Shown here: piece by piece, positions 42,914 through 51,956 of the stretch | How the letters are laid out: every line of letters starts with the position of its first letter | How positions within the stretch are numbered: the stretch's first letter is position 1 | From: BOG-908 sp965199235 | GTDB taxonomy: Bacteria > Pseudomonadota > Alphaproteobacteria > Acetobacterales > Acetobacteraceae | Reading direction: 5' to 3' | NCBI GenBank assembly: GCA_965199235.1 | Contig: CBDAQU010000002.1 | Span: forward strand, 1,984,001-2,048,000 | DNA: 64,000 nt | Translations under genes and position numbers: made by a program | The notes under the pieces: generated by a model | Told to the model about the DNA's origin: nothing | Database searches by the model: none | What the model saw: the letters and a program-made list of their open reading frames with translations, nothing else

Positions 42914-45371
42914 CGTCCAGGTTGGCCACTTTTAATGCGTTGCCGACGATGAAGTCGCGTCGGGGTTCTACGACGTCGCCCATGAGGGTGGAGAACACCT
43001 GGCCTGCGTCTTCCACGTCTCCCACGCGGACCTGCAGCAGCGTGCGGGCGGTGGGGTCCAGGGTGGTTTTCCAGAGCTGGTCGGCGTTCATTTCGCCCAG
43101 TCCCTTGAAGCGCTGCAGTCCGAGGCCGCGGCGCCCCTGCTGCAGCATGCGTTCGAAGGCGGTGGCGGGGCCGGCGACCAGGCTCTCCTGGCTGTCGAGC
43201 TTCAGTGTTGCCGGGGTGGCGAAATCGCGGGCCAGGCGGGCGGCGCGGTCTGCGAGCCAGCGCGCTTCGGCGCTGCGCAGCGCCGCTGCGTCGAAAACGT
43301 AGCGCTCGGCCACCCCGCGCACCATGCGTGCGATTTGCAAGCCCTGTGAGTCGGCCGACACCTTCCAGCCGCGTTCGTTTTGCAGCCCTACCGCATCCAG
43401 CCGTGCCGCGAGCGTCTGCGCGTTGGCCTGGGCGCGTGCGGTGTCCGACGTTAGCATGTCGGCGATGGCCACCTGTTCCAGCAAGGGCAGCGGGATGTGG
43501 GTTTCCGAGAGGCCCCTGAGCTGCGCGGTCGCCTCCCGCAGCCAGCGCGCCTCCGCGGCGAGCTCCGGGCCCTCCAGCCGCGTGCCGTCGGCCAGCGTGA
43601 GCGACGCGCTGCCCAGCGCCTTGTCGAGAAGGTAGTCGTCCAGCGCAGCATCGTTCTTGAGGTAGCGCTCGTCGTTGCCGCGCTTGGCGCGGTATAGCGG
43701 CGGCTGCGCGATGTAGAGATGGCCGCGCTCGATCAGCTGCGGCATCTGGCGGTAAAAGAACGTCAGCAGCAGCGTGCGGATATGCGATCCGTCCACGTCG
43801 GCGTCGGTCATGATGACGATCCGGTGATAGCGCAGCTTGTTCACGTCGAAGCCGCCCTGCTCGGGCTCGCCACGGCCGATGCCGGTGCCGAGGGCGGTGA
43901 TCAGCGTGCCGATCTCTGCGCTGCCCAGCATGCGGTCGAAACGCGCACGCTCCACGTTCAGTATCTTGCCTTTCAGCGGCAGGATCGCCTGGGTCTTGCG
44001 ATCTCGGCCGCCCTTGGCCGACCCGCCCGCGCTGTCGCCCTCGACGAGAAAAATTTCTGATTTCGCGGGGTCGCGTTCCTGGCAGTCGGCAAGCTTGCCC
44101 GGCAGCGTGGAGACGTCGAGCACGCCCTTGCGTCGCGTCAGCTCGCGCGCCTTGCGGGCGGCCTCCCGGGCGGAGGCGGCGTCCATCACCTTCTGGATGA
44201 TCCCGCGCGCCTCTTTCGGATGTGTTTCGAACCAGTGGCTGACCGCGTCCGCGACTGCGGCCTGCACCACCGGCTGCACCTCGCTGCTGACCAGCTTGTC
44301 CTTGGTCTGGCTGGAAAACTTCGGATCGGGCACCTTGACCGACAGCACAGACGTCATGCCCTCGCGCATGTCGTCGCCGACCAGCGCCAGGGTGTCCTTC
44401 TTGCCCATGCCGTCTGCGTATTTGCCGACGATGCGCGTCAGCGCCTGGCGGAAACCGGCCAGATGCGCACCGCCGTCGCGCTGCGGGATGTTGTTGGTGA
44501 AGCACAGCATCGTTTCATGGAAACTGTCGTTCCAGGACAGCGCGAACTCGACGCGGATGCCGGAGGCCGCATCATCGGTGATCGAATCGATGCAGGGGGT
44601 GAACACCGGCACCTTGGCGCGGTCGAGGTATTCGACAAAGGCGCGCAGCCCTCCCTCGTAGAACAGGTCCACCTCGACGGGCGGCGTGTGGCGCTCGTCG
44701 CGCACGGTGATGCGCAGGCCGGAGTTGAGAAACGCCAGCTCCCGCAGGCGCCGTTCCAGGATCGCAAAATCGTACTCGACCCTGGTGAACGTGCCGCTGC
44801 TGGGCTTGAACGTCACCTCGGTGCCCTGGTGCTTGTCCGACGGGCCTACGACGACGAGCGGGCCGACAGCGTCGCCGTGTTCGAACCGGATGAAATGTTC
44901 TAAGCCGCCGCGCCAGATGCGCACCTCCATCCATTCCGACAGCGCGTTGACCACGGCGGCGCCCACGCCGTGCAGTCCGCCGGAAACCTTGTAGGAGTTC
45001 TGGTTGAACTTGCCGCCGGCATGCAGCCGCGTCAGCACCACTTCGGCTGCCGATACGCCCTCTTCGGCGTGCATGTCGGTGGGAATGCCGCGGCCGTCGT
45101 CGCGCACGGTGACAGACCCGTCGCCGTTCAACACCAGGCTCACGTTGTGGGCATACCCGGCCTGCGCCTCGTCGACCGCGTTGTCGATGATCTCGAAGGC
45201 CATGTGGTGCAGTCCGGAGCCGTCATCGGTGTCGCCGATATACATGCCTGGGCGTTTGCGCACCGCGTCCAGGCCGCGCAGGACGGAGATGGAGGCAGCG
45301 TCGTAATCCTGGCCTGTCCCATGTGCGTCCTGGAGGTCGGGTGAAGGCACAGGTGCCGCGTTTTCGGACAT
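42909..45371 (-). CDS. gyrB: DNA gyrase subunit B
   Basis: This 820-residue ATPase subunit of DNA gyrase supercoils DNA with GyrA. The GHKL ATPase region shows MAFEIIDNAVDEAQAG, RDDGRGIPTDMH and KVSGGLHGVGAAVVNALSEW. The Toprim region has VEGDSAGGSAKGGRDRKTQA and IMTDADVDGSHIRTLLLTFF, and the C terminus ends RRDFIVGNALKVANLDV. The ATG before SENAAPVPSP is used; an in-frame upstream start eleven codons earlier is possible. recF lies 74 bases upstream on the same strand, the classic order, although dnaA and dnaN are not in the window. Structured repeats flank the gyrB-recF pair. Confidence 0.98.
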   Translation of the reverse strand: MSENAAPVPSPDLQDAHGTGQDYDAASISVLRGLDAVRKRPGMYIGDTDDGSGLHHMAFEIIDNAVDEAQAGYAHNVSLVLNGDGSVTVRDDGRGIPTDMHAEEGVSAAEVVLTRLHAGGKFNQNSYKVSGGLHGVGAAVVNALSEWMEVRIWRGGLEHFIRFEHGDAVGPLVVVGPSDKHQGTEVTFKPSSGTFTRVEYDFAILERRLRELAFLNSGLRITVRDERHTPPVEVDLFYEGGLRAFVEYLDRAKVPVFTPCIDSITDDAASGIRVEFALSWNDSFHETMLCFTNNIPQRDGGAHLAGFRQALTRIVGKYADGMGKKDTLALVGDDMREGMTSVLSVKVPDPKFSSQTKDKLVSSEVQPVVQAAVADAVSHWFETHPKEARGIIQKVMDAASAREAARKARELTRRKGVLDVSTLPGKLADCQERDPAKSEIFLVEGDSAGGSAKGGRDRKTQAILPLKGKILNVERARFDRMLGSAEIGTLITALGTGIGRGEPEQGGFDVNKLRYHRIVIMTDADVDGSHIRTLLLTFFYRQMPQLIERGHLYIAQPPLYRAKRGNDERYLKNDAALDDYLLDKALGSASLTLADGTRLEGPELAAEARWLREATAQLRGLSETHIPLPLLEQVAIADMLTSDTARAQANAQTLAARLDAVGLQNERGWKVSADSQGLQIARMVRGVAERYVFDAAALRSAEARWLADRAARLARDFATPATLKLDSQESLVAGPATAFERMLQQGRRGLGLQRFKGLGEMNADQLWKTTLDPTARTLLQVRVGDVEDAGQVFSTLMGDVVEPRRDFIVGNALKVANLDV

Positions 45372-45445
45372 GCCGCGTGATCGCTCCGTGGTGAAGTGGG
45401 ACACGCCAATATAGGCTTTCTGCGTCCTGGAAGCCAGGGACAGGG

Positions 45446-46594
45446 TCAGTCGTCAGCCGTCAGGGTGCCGCCGCCGGTGAGGAGGAACTCGGCTTGGCCT
45501 TGCAGGGGGGCGAACAGGGCGGCGTCGGTGCCCGTCACAAAGACCTGGGCGGGCAGGTTGATGAGTTCGTCCCACAGCGCCGCACGGCGTGCCTCGTCCA
45601 GGTGGACCGCCGGCTCGTCCAGCAGCAGCAGCGGCGCAGCGCCGCGCGCCTCGGCGATCAGGGCGGCATGCGAAAGGATCACGCCGAGCAGCATAGCCTT
45701 CTGCTGGCCTGTGCTGGCCTCTGCGGCGGCGAGCCCGGTCGTCGCGTCCATCAGGCGCATGTCGGCGCGATGGGCGCCCAGCGTGCTGGTGCCGGCAGCG
45801 GCATCGGCCTGCCGCCTGCGGCCGAGTTCGTCCCGCAGCCAGGCCTCCACCGCCAGCGCCGGTTCACAGGCCAGCCGGTCGGCGAGCGGGTCTTCGAGGC
45901 TGATGCGCGCGCGGGGAAACGCCGTGCTGGCGCGGGGCGCGGCGTTCAACCTGGCCACGAACACGCGGCGCGCGGCAGACAGCGCAACCGCGTGCCTGGC
46001 GACCGCGCCTTCCAGGCCGGCCAGCCATGACGGATCGGGGTCCTGGCCGCGCTCGCGGGCGGCGTGCAGCACGCGGCGGCGTTCGGCGAGCGCCGTTTCG
46101 TGCGCGGTCGCCTCGCGCGCATGGCCGGGCTCCAGCGCCCAGACCAGCCGGTCGAGGAAGCGGCGCCGGCCCGACGCGCTTTCCTGAAACAGCGTGTCCA
46201 TCTGCGGGGTCAGCCAGATCGCGGCGACACGGGCCGCCACCTCGGCTTGGCTGCGCGGCTCTGCGCCGTCCAGGCGGAACACACGCCGGTCCGCGCTGCC
46301 TGGCAGGGTGCCGGTGCCGATGTCGGTAGTGACGCCGTTGCTGGTCAGCCGGCCAGCCACCGCCCACTGCCCGGCGCCGCCGCGGCGGGCGAAGTCGGCC
46401 GTGCGGCCGCGCGCAAAGCCGCGGCCAGGCCCCAGCAGGGAGATCGCCTCCAGCAGGTTGGTCTTGCCCGAGCCGTTTGGGCCGGTCAGCACGGTGATGC
46501 GGGCGCCCGGCCGCCAGGTGAGCGCGGGGTAGGTGCGGAAGTCGGTCAGGACCAGGCGGGTGAGCGCGAGCACGGGCGGCGGTCCTACACGCAA
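45446..46594 (-). CDS. recF: DNA replication and repair protein RecF
   Basis: This 382-residue SMC-like ATPase loads RecA at gaps with RecO and RecR. Walker A is GPNGSGKTN at residues 38-46, the ABC-type signature is ASTGQQKAMLLGVILSH and Walker B is PLLLLDEPAVHLDEARRAA. The N-terminal strand LVLTDFRTYPALTWRPG matches the family. It is immediately upstream of gyrB on the same strand, so both may share a promoter located in the 46595-46836 gap, which also contains the second copy of the 116-bp repeat. Confidence 0.96.
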   Translation of the reverse strand: MRVGPPPVLALTRLVLTDFRTYPALTWRPGARITVLTGPNGSGKTNLLEAISLLGPGRGFARGRTADFARRGGAGQWAVAGRLTSNGVTTDIGTGTLPGSADRRVFRLDGAEPRSQAEVAARVAAIWLTPQMDTLFQESASGRRRFLDRLVWALEPGHAREATAHETALAERRRVLHAARERGQDPDPSWLAGLEGAVARHAVALSAARRVFVARLNAAPRASTAFPRARISLEDPLADRLACEPALAVEAWLRDELGRRRQADAAAGTSTLGAHRADMRLMDATTGLAAAEASTGQQKAMLLGVILSHAALIAEARGAAPLLLLDEPAVHLDEARRAALWDELINLPAQVFVTGTDAALFAPLQGQAEFLLTGGGTLTADD

Positions 46595-46643
46595 AGCGTC
46601 GGCAAGTCAGGACAGGCCCGTTCAATCGAGTCGCGTCTGTGTC

Positions 46644-46759
46644 AGACCGGTTTGACGCGGGGTGTCCGCATGGAGACGGACGCCAAACCGGTCGAGCTGT
46701 TGTTTTGACGAGCAGTTTCGTCACTACGACCTTTCCGGTCTGCGTGCCTTTGCTCTAGG
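46644..46759. repeat. 116-bp two-hairpin repeat, copy 2 (upstream of recF)
   Basis: This copy has the same length and orientation as 42798-42913. GACCGGTTTG pairs with CAAACCGGTC and GTCCG with CGGAC. The second half keeps a GACC/GGTC hairpin and flanking CAC/GTG. It lies in the divergent gap between recF and the NADH dehydrogenase gene. Retention of pairing despite base changes suggests selection on structure, but only two copies were compared. Confidence 0.8.
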
Positions 46760-46836
46760 ATGCAGCGACGAGGGACGCTGTACTGGCGCATTGCAGCCAC
46801 CACTTGCCCATGGGCGCGCTGCAGCAGGGAGCCGAG

Positions 46837-48216
46837 ATGCCGGACAGCCTAGCAATTCAGAGCGTGGAGCTCGCCAGACCGATCCCGGACAGGAACTCCG
46901 CCAACGAGGGACGCCTGCACGAAGTCGTCGTCGTCGGCGGCGGTGCCGCCGGGCTGGAGCTGGTCACCAAGCTGGGGGACACGCTGGGCCGGCGTGGCCA
47001 GGCGCGCATCACCCTGATCGAGAAGTCGCGCACCCACATCTGGAAGCCGCTGCTGCACGCGATCGCGGCTGGCGGCATGCGCCGCTCGCAGCACGAGCTG
47101 AACTACCTGGCCCAGGCACGCTGGCACCATTTCACCTGCCGGCTCGGCGCGCTGGCCGGGCTTGACCGCGAGAGGCGGGAAATCCAGATCGCGGCGACCG
47201 TCGACGACGAGGGCCGCGAAGTCACGCCGCCGCGCACTTTCCCCTACGACACGCTGGTGATCGCCGTCGGCTCGGTCACCAACGATTTCGGCACGCCAGG
47301 TGCGGCCGAGTTCGCCGTGCCGCTGGAGACGCCGGAGCAGGCGACACGCTTCAACAAGCGCATGGTGAACGCTTGCCTGCGCGCCAACGCGCAGCCCGAG
47401 CCGGTGCGGCCCGGCCAGCTTCACGTCGCCATCATCGGCGCCGGTGCGACGGGGACCGAACTGGCCGCCGAGCTGCACCGCACGGTGCGCGAGGTGGTGG
47501 CGTATGGCATGACCAGGCTCGATCCCGAGCGCGACGTGAAGATCGTCCTGATCGAGGCAGCGCCCCGCATCCTGCCTGCACTGCCGGAGCGCATGTCGGT
47601 CTCGACCACCGATCTTCTGGAACGCCTCAACGTTCAGGTGCGCACCAACGCCAAGGTTGCCGAAGTGCGCGCGGACGGCGTGGTGCTTTCGGATGGCGAG
47701 TTCATCCCCTCCGAGCTGGTGGTGTGGTCGGCCGGCGTGAAAGGCCCCGACTTCCTCGGCAATCTCGGGCTAGAAGTGAACCGCGTGAACCAGCTTGTGG
47801 TCGAGCAGACGTTGCAGACCACGACCGATCCCAACATTTTCGCCATCGGCGATTGTGCGGCCTGCCCGCGCGAGGGCTTTCCGCAGGGGGTGCCGCCGCG
47901 GGCCCAGGCGGCGCACCAGATGGCAGACCACATGGCCGAGCAGATCAACCGGCGGCTGGACGGCCAGACGCTGAAACCCTTCATCTACAGGGATTTCGGC
48001 TCGCTGGTCTCGCTCGGCCGCTACACCACGGTGGGCAACCTGATGGGCTTCGCCGTCGGCCGCGGCCTGTTCGTGGAGGGCTATTTCGCCCGCCTGATGT
48101 ACCGGTCGCTCTACGCAATGCATCAGGCCAAGCTGCACGGCAGGCGCTCGGCGCTCTGGCAGTTGCTGGTCGGCAACATCGCAAGGCGGCCGGCGCCTGG
48201 GGTGAAGCTTCACTGA
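46837..48216 (+). CDS. ndh: Type II NADH dehydrogenase (NDH-2)
   Basis: This 459-residue single-subunit NADH:quinone oxidoreductase binds FAD at VVVVGGGAAGLELVTKLGD and NADH at VAIIGAGATGTELAAELHR. The PNIFAIGDCAACPREG segment is the second FAD site. The C-terminal region (RGLFVEGYFARLMYRSLYAM) has amphipathic and hydrophobic stretches consistent with peripheral attachment to the inner membrane. The start ATG with GGGAG six bases upstream is clear; a TTG lies further upstream. It diverges from recF. A second enzyme of this general type is at 35620, with only moderate resemblance. Confidence 0.93.
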   Translation: MPDSLAIQSVELARPIPDRNSANEGRLHEVVVVGGGAAGLELVTKLGDTLGRRGQARITLIEKSRTHIWKPLLHAIAAGGMRRSQHELNYLAQARWHHFTCRLGALAGLDRERREIQIAATVDDEGREVTPPRTFPYDTLVIAVGSVTNDFGTPGAAEFAVPLETPEQATRFNKRMVNACLRANAQPEPVRPGQLHVAIIGAGATGTELAAELHRTVREVVAYGMTRLDPERDVKIVLIEAAPRILPALPERMSVSTTDLLERLNVQVRTNAKVAEVRADGVVLSDGEFIPSELVVWSAGVKGPDFLGNLGLEVNRVNQLVVEQTLQTTTDPNIFAIGDCAACPREGFPQGVPPRAQAAHQMADHMAEQINRRLDGQTLKPFIYRDFGSLVSLGRYTTVGNLMGFAVGRGLFVEGYFARLMYRSLYAMHQAKLHGRRSALWQLLVGNIARRPAPGVKLH

Positions 48217-48683
48217 TTCTGAGATAGCACGAGCAACGTCGAGGTGGCTGTCGCGAGCAGGCGGCCGCTGCCGTCGGTCAGGCGCGCCTCGGCAAAGGCG
48301 GTGCGGCGGCCCATCGATATGACGGTCCCGACGGCCCGGACCAGGCCCGTCTCGGCCGACATCGCTTTCAGGTAGGACACTTTCAGCTCCAGCGTGGTGA
48401 AGCCCTGTCCTGCGGCGAGCCTGGCGTGCACCGCGCAGCCGCAGGCCGAGTCCAGGATCGCCGCCGCGTAGCCGCCATGCACCGAGCCCAGCGGGTTGTA
48501 GACGTGCGGACCGGGGGTTCCCTCGAACACCGCGCGCCCCTCCTCGATCTCCGTCAGCGTGAAGCCCATGGTGTCGGCGATGCCGACGCCCCGCCCACGT
48601 TCGACAAGTGCACGGAGCTGTTCCAGGCCGGTCAACGCGTTTGCATCGCTCAACGGGATTCCTTTCGTTTCGAACCGCTGCAT
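48210..48683 (-). CDS. PaaI family thioesterase
   Basis: This 157-residue hotdog-fold thioesterase has YNPLGSVHGGYAAAILDSAC, the HGG active-site region, then TLELKVSYLKAMSAETGLVR in the central strand. Its length matches the PaaI/YbgC-like family, which hydrolyses acyl-CoA or aromatic acyl-CoA. It ends within the last codons of the convergent NADH dehydrogenase gene (seven-base overlap). Its upstream neighbour is the divergent D-aminopeptidase. The substrate is undetermined. Confidence 0.9.
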   Translation of the reverse strand: MQRFETKGIPLSDANALTGLEQLRALVERGRGVGIADTMGFTLTEIEEGRAVFEGTPGPHVYNPLGSVHGGYAAAILDSACGCAVHARLAAGQGFTTLELKVSYLKAMSAETGLVRAVGTVISMGRRTAFAEARLTDGSGRLLATATSTLLVLSQNQ

Positions 48684-48721
48684 GCTTTGCGCGGCCGGTG
48701 CAGGCGCGCAAGATCGGTGAC

Positions 48722-50278
48722 ATGCCTACGCTCTCCGCCCGCCTGGACCAACTGGTCCGGCACCTGCCGCACGCCTATCCTGGACCGGGCGGCGCCATTG
48801 CCGTGCTGCGTGCAAGCGAGGTGCTGGTGCGCCACGCCTGGGGCTGGGCGAACGCCGAGCGGCGCATAGCATTCACGCCGGCCACGCTGTTCCGGATGTG
48901 CTCGGTGACAAAACAGTTCACCTGCGGGCTGGTGCTGGAAGAATTCCCCGATCCCTCGGCGCTGGACGACGACGTTGCGGCCAGGCTGCCCCTGCTGCGG
49001 CAGGCCGCCCCCCGAACGCTGCATCTATGCCACAACCAGTCCGGCCTGCGCGACTACTGGGCGACGGCCATGCTGCACGGGGCGCCCGCCGAGTCTTGCT
49101 TCGGCGACGTCGAAGCGGCGGCGGTGACGGGCGGCACACGCAGCCTGCAGTTCGCACCGGGCACGCGCTATTCCTACGCCAACCAGAATTTTCGCATCCT
49201 GTCCGACGTTCTGCAGGCCCGCACGGGGCGCAGCTTTGCCGAAAGCCTGCGCACCAGGATCTTCGAGAGGGCCGGCATGCACACCGCCTTCCTGGCCGCA
49301 GACACCTCGGCCATGCCGGACGGCACGCAGGGCTACGAGGGCAGCCAGGCGGGCGGGTTCCGCGCGGCCGAGAACCGCATCCTGTGGACCGGCGATGCCG
49401 GGCTCGGCGCCAGCCTGGACGACATGATCGCCTGGGAGCGGCGCATCGACGCCACGCGCGACGACCCTGGCGCGCTCTACAACCGCCTGTCGGCGCCCGC
49501 TGGTTTCGCCGATGGGGCGCCCGCGTCGTACGGCTTCGGCCTTGGGCGGCGCACGGAGTGCGGCCACGCGGTCACCGGGCATGGGGGCGCGCTGCGCGGC
49601 TGGCGAAGCAACCGCCTGCACGTGGCCGCCGAGCGCGTGTCGGTCGTGGTGCTGTTCAACCACCTGTCGGATGCCGGTGCAGCGGCGTCCGACGCGCTCG
49701 CGGCTGTGCTGGACCATGCCCGGCCAGGCGCTGCGGCCGGCGCGGCGCCCGACTGGCTCGGCGCCTATGTCGAGCCGGAGACCGGGCTGGCGGTGCGGGT
49801 CGATGCGGCGGCGGACGGACGGGTGCGTCTGCGGTACGGCCACTCGGCCGAGCGCCTGGACGTGCGCACGGACGGCACGGCGGGGGTGGACGGGACCAGG
49901 CTGCGGCCCGGCCAAGGCGGGCTTTGGATGGATCGCCCCGCCGAGCACCAGAGCTCGCTGCTTCGCCTGTTAGCCGGCGCTTTGCCGGGCGGCATCGCCG
50001 GACGCTACCGCTGCGACGAGCTGGGGGCGCAGCTGACGGTGGAGGATGCAGGCGGCGTGTTCTACGGCGCATGCTCCGGGTTCCTCGGCCAGGGGCGGAT
50101 GGAGCTGCTCGAGCCGGTCGGGCAGGATGTCTGGGCCATGCCCTGCTGGCGGGCGCTGGACCATACGCCGCCCGGCGACTGGACCCTTGCGTTCCGCCGC
50201 GACGAAGCCGGCCGGACCACCGCGGTCGAGCTGGGCTGCTGGCTGGCGCGCGGGCTCACCTACGACCGCGTAGGGTGA
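48722..50278 (+). CDS. dap: D-aminopeptidase (serine hydrolase, S12 family)
   Basis: This 518-residue enzyme closely matches the D-aminopeptidase family (about 520 residues in Ochrobactrum). The SxxK motif is SVTKQ with Ser61 and Lys64, the second motif is YSYANQNF, and the third is HGGALRGWRSNRLHVAAE. The N-terminal half is the penicillin-binding-like catalytic domain, followed by two beta-barrel domains (ELGAQLTVEDAGGVF region) as in the family. It removes N-terminal D-residues from short peptides. The start ATG just after the divergent thioesterase is used. No signal peptide is seen, so a cytoplasmic role is likely. Confidence 0.9.
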   Translation: MPTLSARLDQLVRHLPHAYPGPGGAIAVLRASEVLVRHAWGWANAERRIAFTPATLFRMCSVTKQFTCGLVLEEFPDPSALDDDVAARLPLLRQAAPRTLHLCHNQSGLRDYWATAMLHGAPAESCFGDVEAAAVTGGTRSLQFAPGTRYSYANQNFRILSDVLQARTGRSFAESLRTRIFERAGMHTAFLAADTSAMPDGTQGYEGSQAGGFRAAENRILWTGDAGLGASLDDMIAWERRIDATRDDPGALYNRLSAPAGFADGAPASYGFGLGRRTECGHAVTGHGGALRGWRSNRLHVAAERVSVVVLFNHLSDAGAAASDALAAVLDHARPGAAAGAAPDWLGAYVEPETGLAVRVDAAADGRVRLRYGHSAERLDVRTDGTAGVDGTRLRPGQGGLWMDRPAEHQSSLLRLLAGALPGGIAGRYRCDELGAQLTVEDAGGVFYGACSGFLGQGRMELLEPVGQDVWAMPCWRALDHTPPGDWTLAFRRDEAGRTTAVELGCWLARGLTYDRVG

Positions 50279-50303
50279 CCCGCGGCTTGGGCGTGCAGCG
50301 CGC

Positions 50304-51584
50304 GTGATCACCGATCCGCGGGCGCTGCTGCGCGGCATGTTCGATGCGGCGGTGCGGCAGGCCTCCCCTGCCCTGTGCGTGCCGCCGCACCTGCCGCCGG
50401 CCCCGCCAGGCCGCACGGTGGTGGTTGGCGCGGGCAAGGCTGCCGCTGCGATGGCGCAGGCGGCCGATGCGCGCTGGCCCGCCGACCGGCCGCTCTCCGG
50501 CCTGGTGGTCACGCGCTACGGCCACGGGGTTGGGCTGCTGCGGAGGATCGCGGTGGTCGAAGCGGGCCATCCTGTGCCTGACGCCGCCGGGGAGGGCGCG
50601 GCATCTGCCGTGCTGGGCATGGTGCGGGGTCTGGGCGCCGACGACCTGGTGCTGTGCCTGGTCTCCGGCGGCGGCTCCTCCCTGCTCGCCTTGCCGGCGC
50701 CCGGGCTGACGCTGGCCGACAAGCAGTGGGTCTCGGGCGCGCTGTTGCGCAGCGGCGCGTCCATTCACGATATGAACTGCGTGCGCAAACACCTCTCCGC
50801 CATCAAGGGCGGGCGGCTGGCTTTGGCGGCGGCACCTGCGCGCGTGGTGTCGCTGCTGATCTCCGACGTGCCGGGCGACGACCCTTCGGTCATCGCGTCC
50901 GGCCCGACGGTGCCGGACGGCACCACGCTTGCGGAGGCGCGTGCCGTGCTGGCGCGCCACGGCATCCAGCCGCCGCGCGCGGTGGCCGACCGGCTGGCCG
51001 AGCCCTCGGCAGAAACGCCCAAACCTGGCAGCCCGGCCTTCGCCCGGTCCGAGGTGAGGATCGTCGCCACCCCAAAGGCCTCGCTGGAGGCGGCGGCCTT
51101 GCTCGCGCGGCAGGCCGGTCTGCGGGCGGTGGTGCTGGGCGACGCCGTGGAGGGCGAGGCATCGGTGGTGGCGCGCGGGATGGCTGCGCAAGCCTTGGCT
51201 GCTGCCGCCAGCGGGCAGCCCTGCGTGCTGATTTCCGGCGGGGAAACCACGGTGGCGCTGCGCGGCCAGGGCAGAGGCGGGCGGAACGCCGAGTTCCTGC
51301 TGGCGCTCGCCGTGGCGCTGGACGGCCATCCGGCGGTCCACGCCATTGCCTGCGACACCGACGGCATAGACGGGACGGAGGACAACGCGGGCGCCTGGCT
51401 TGCGCCCGGCACGCTGGACCGTGCGCGCGCGCTCGGCCTGGACGCGCGCGCCTGCCTGGCCAACAACGACGGCTACGGTTTCTTCTCAGCGCTTGGCGAC
51501 TTGATCGTCACAGGGCCTACGCGGACCAACGTGAACGATTTTCGGGCCATCCTGGTGCAGCCAAGGGATACGCTGCGTCTCTGA
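50304..51584 (+). CDS. ttuD: Glycerate 2-kinase (MOFRL family)
   Basis: This 426-residue enzyme is of the GckA/TtuD type (DUF4147 plus MOFRL), converting glycerate to 2-phosphoglycerate. Older annotation called it hydroxypyruvate reductase. Motifs include VVVGAGKAAAAMAQAADARW, the nucleotide loop CLVSGGGSSLLALPAPGLTL and the MOFRL-like LISGGETTVALRGQGRGGRN. The start is GTG, 25 bases after the aminopeptidase stop, so the genes may be co-transcribed. A reading-frame-continuous relic of a GloVer-repeat gene follows right after the stop. Confidence 0.88.
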   Translation: MITDPRALLRGMFDAAVRQASPALCVPPHLPPAPPGRTVVVGAGKAAAAMAQAADARWPADRPLSGLVVTRYGHGVGLLRRIAVVEAGHPVPDAAGEGAASAVLGMVRGLGADDLVLCLVSGGGSSLLALPAPGLTLADKQWVSGALLRSGASIHDMNCVRKHLSAIKGGRLALAAAPARVVSLLISDVPGDDPSVIASGPTVPDGTTLAEARAVLARHGIQPPRAVADRLAEPSAETPKPGSPAFARSEVRIVATPKASLEAAALLARQAGLRAVVLGDAVEGEASVVARGMAAQALAAAASGQPCVLISGGETTVALRGQGRGGRNAEFLLALAVALDGHPAVHAIACDTDGIDGTEDNAGAWLAPGTLDRARALGLDARACLANNDGYGFFSALGDLIVTGPTRTNVNDFRAILVQPRDTLRL

Positions 51585-51905
51585 CCGGTTGGCGCGCAAC
51601 GGCGGGGGTTTGGCGAGTGCAACGCGGCGCTTGGCTGCGGCACATTGTTCCGTATCCCGCTTGCGGGCGGCTTCACCCTGCTGCACCGGTTCTGCAACGG
51701 CGACGGCTGCGCCAACCCGAGCGGAGGCGAGGACATGGCGGGCGTGCAGACGGGCGCGCGCCGCGGCGGAGGCCACGGATGCGCGTGCGATCGCGGCGGG
51801 GGTTGCGCGCTTCGCGCATGTCACTTGGATGGCCGACTTATGATACGTGATCCGGGTGTGATCCAATCGGCCCTAATGCTGACCCGTTACGCCCCCGCAT
51901 CCTGA
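51585..51905 (+). pseudogene. GloVer-repeat protein relic
   Basis: The frame directly after the glycerate kinase stop reads GFGECNAALGCGTLFRIPLA and then GGFTLLHRFCNGDGCANPSG, a single unit of the GloVer-type repeat of secreted proteins (GC-GTLF-, LHRFC, CA-P pattern). After about 51730 the sequence becomes low-complexity and lacks family features. There is no start codon, signal peptide or further repeat. It is most likely a fragment left from a deleted gene. The stretch otherwise contains no gene. Confidence 0.55.
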
Positions 51906-51923
51906 CGAAACAAAAGTCTTTTG

Positions 51924-51945
51924 CTTCTTTTCTTCAGAAAAGAAG
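51924..51945. terminator. Perfect 10-bp T/A hairpin
   Basis: CTTCTTTTCT-TC-AGAAAAGAAG is a perfect stem with a two-base loop, related to the hairpin at 4438-4459. The preceding CAAAAGTCTTTTG and similar context are shared. It lies just past the 3' end of the Rap1a-like gene on the minus strand and may end that transcript. It could equally be a dispersed repeat. Confidence 0.65.
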
Positions 51946-51956
51946 GCCTTTCTTCA

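Noticed and set aside
42660..46760. A complete insertion sequence around gyrB-recF
   Set aside because: No transposase gene is present between or beside the repeats; only non-coding repeats were found.
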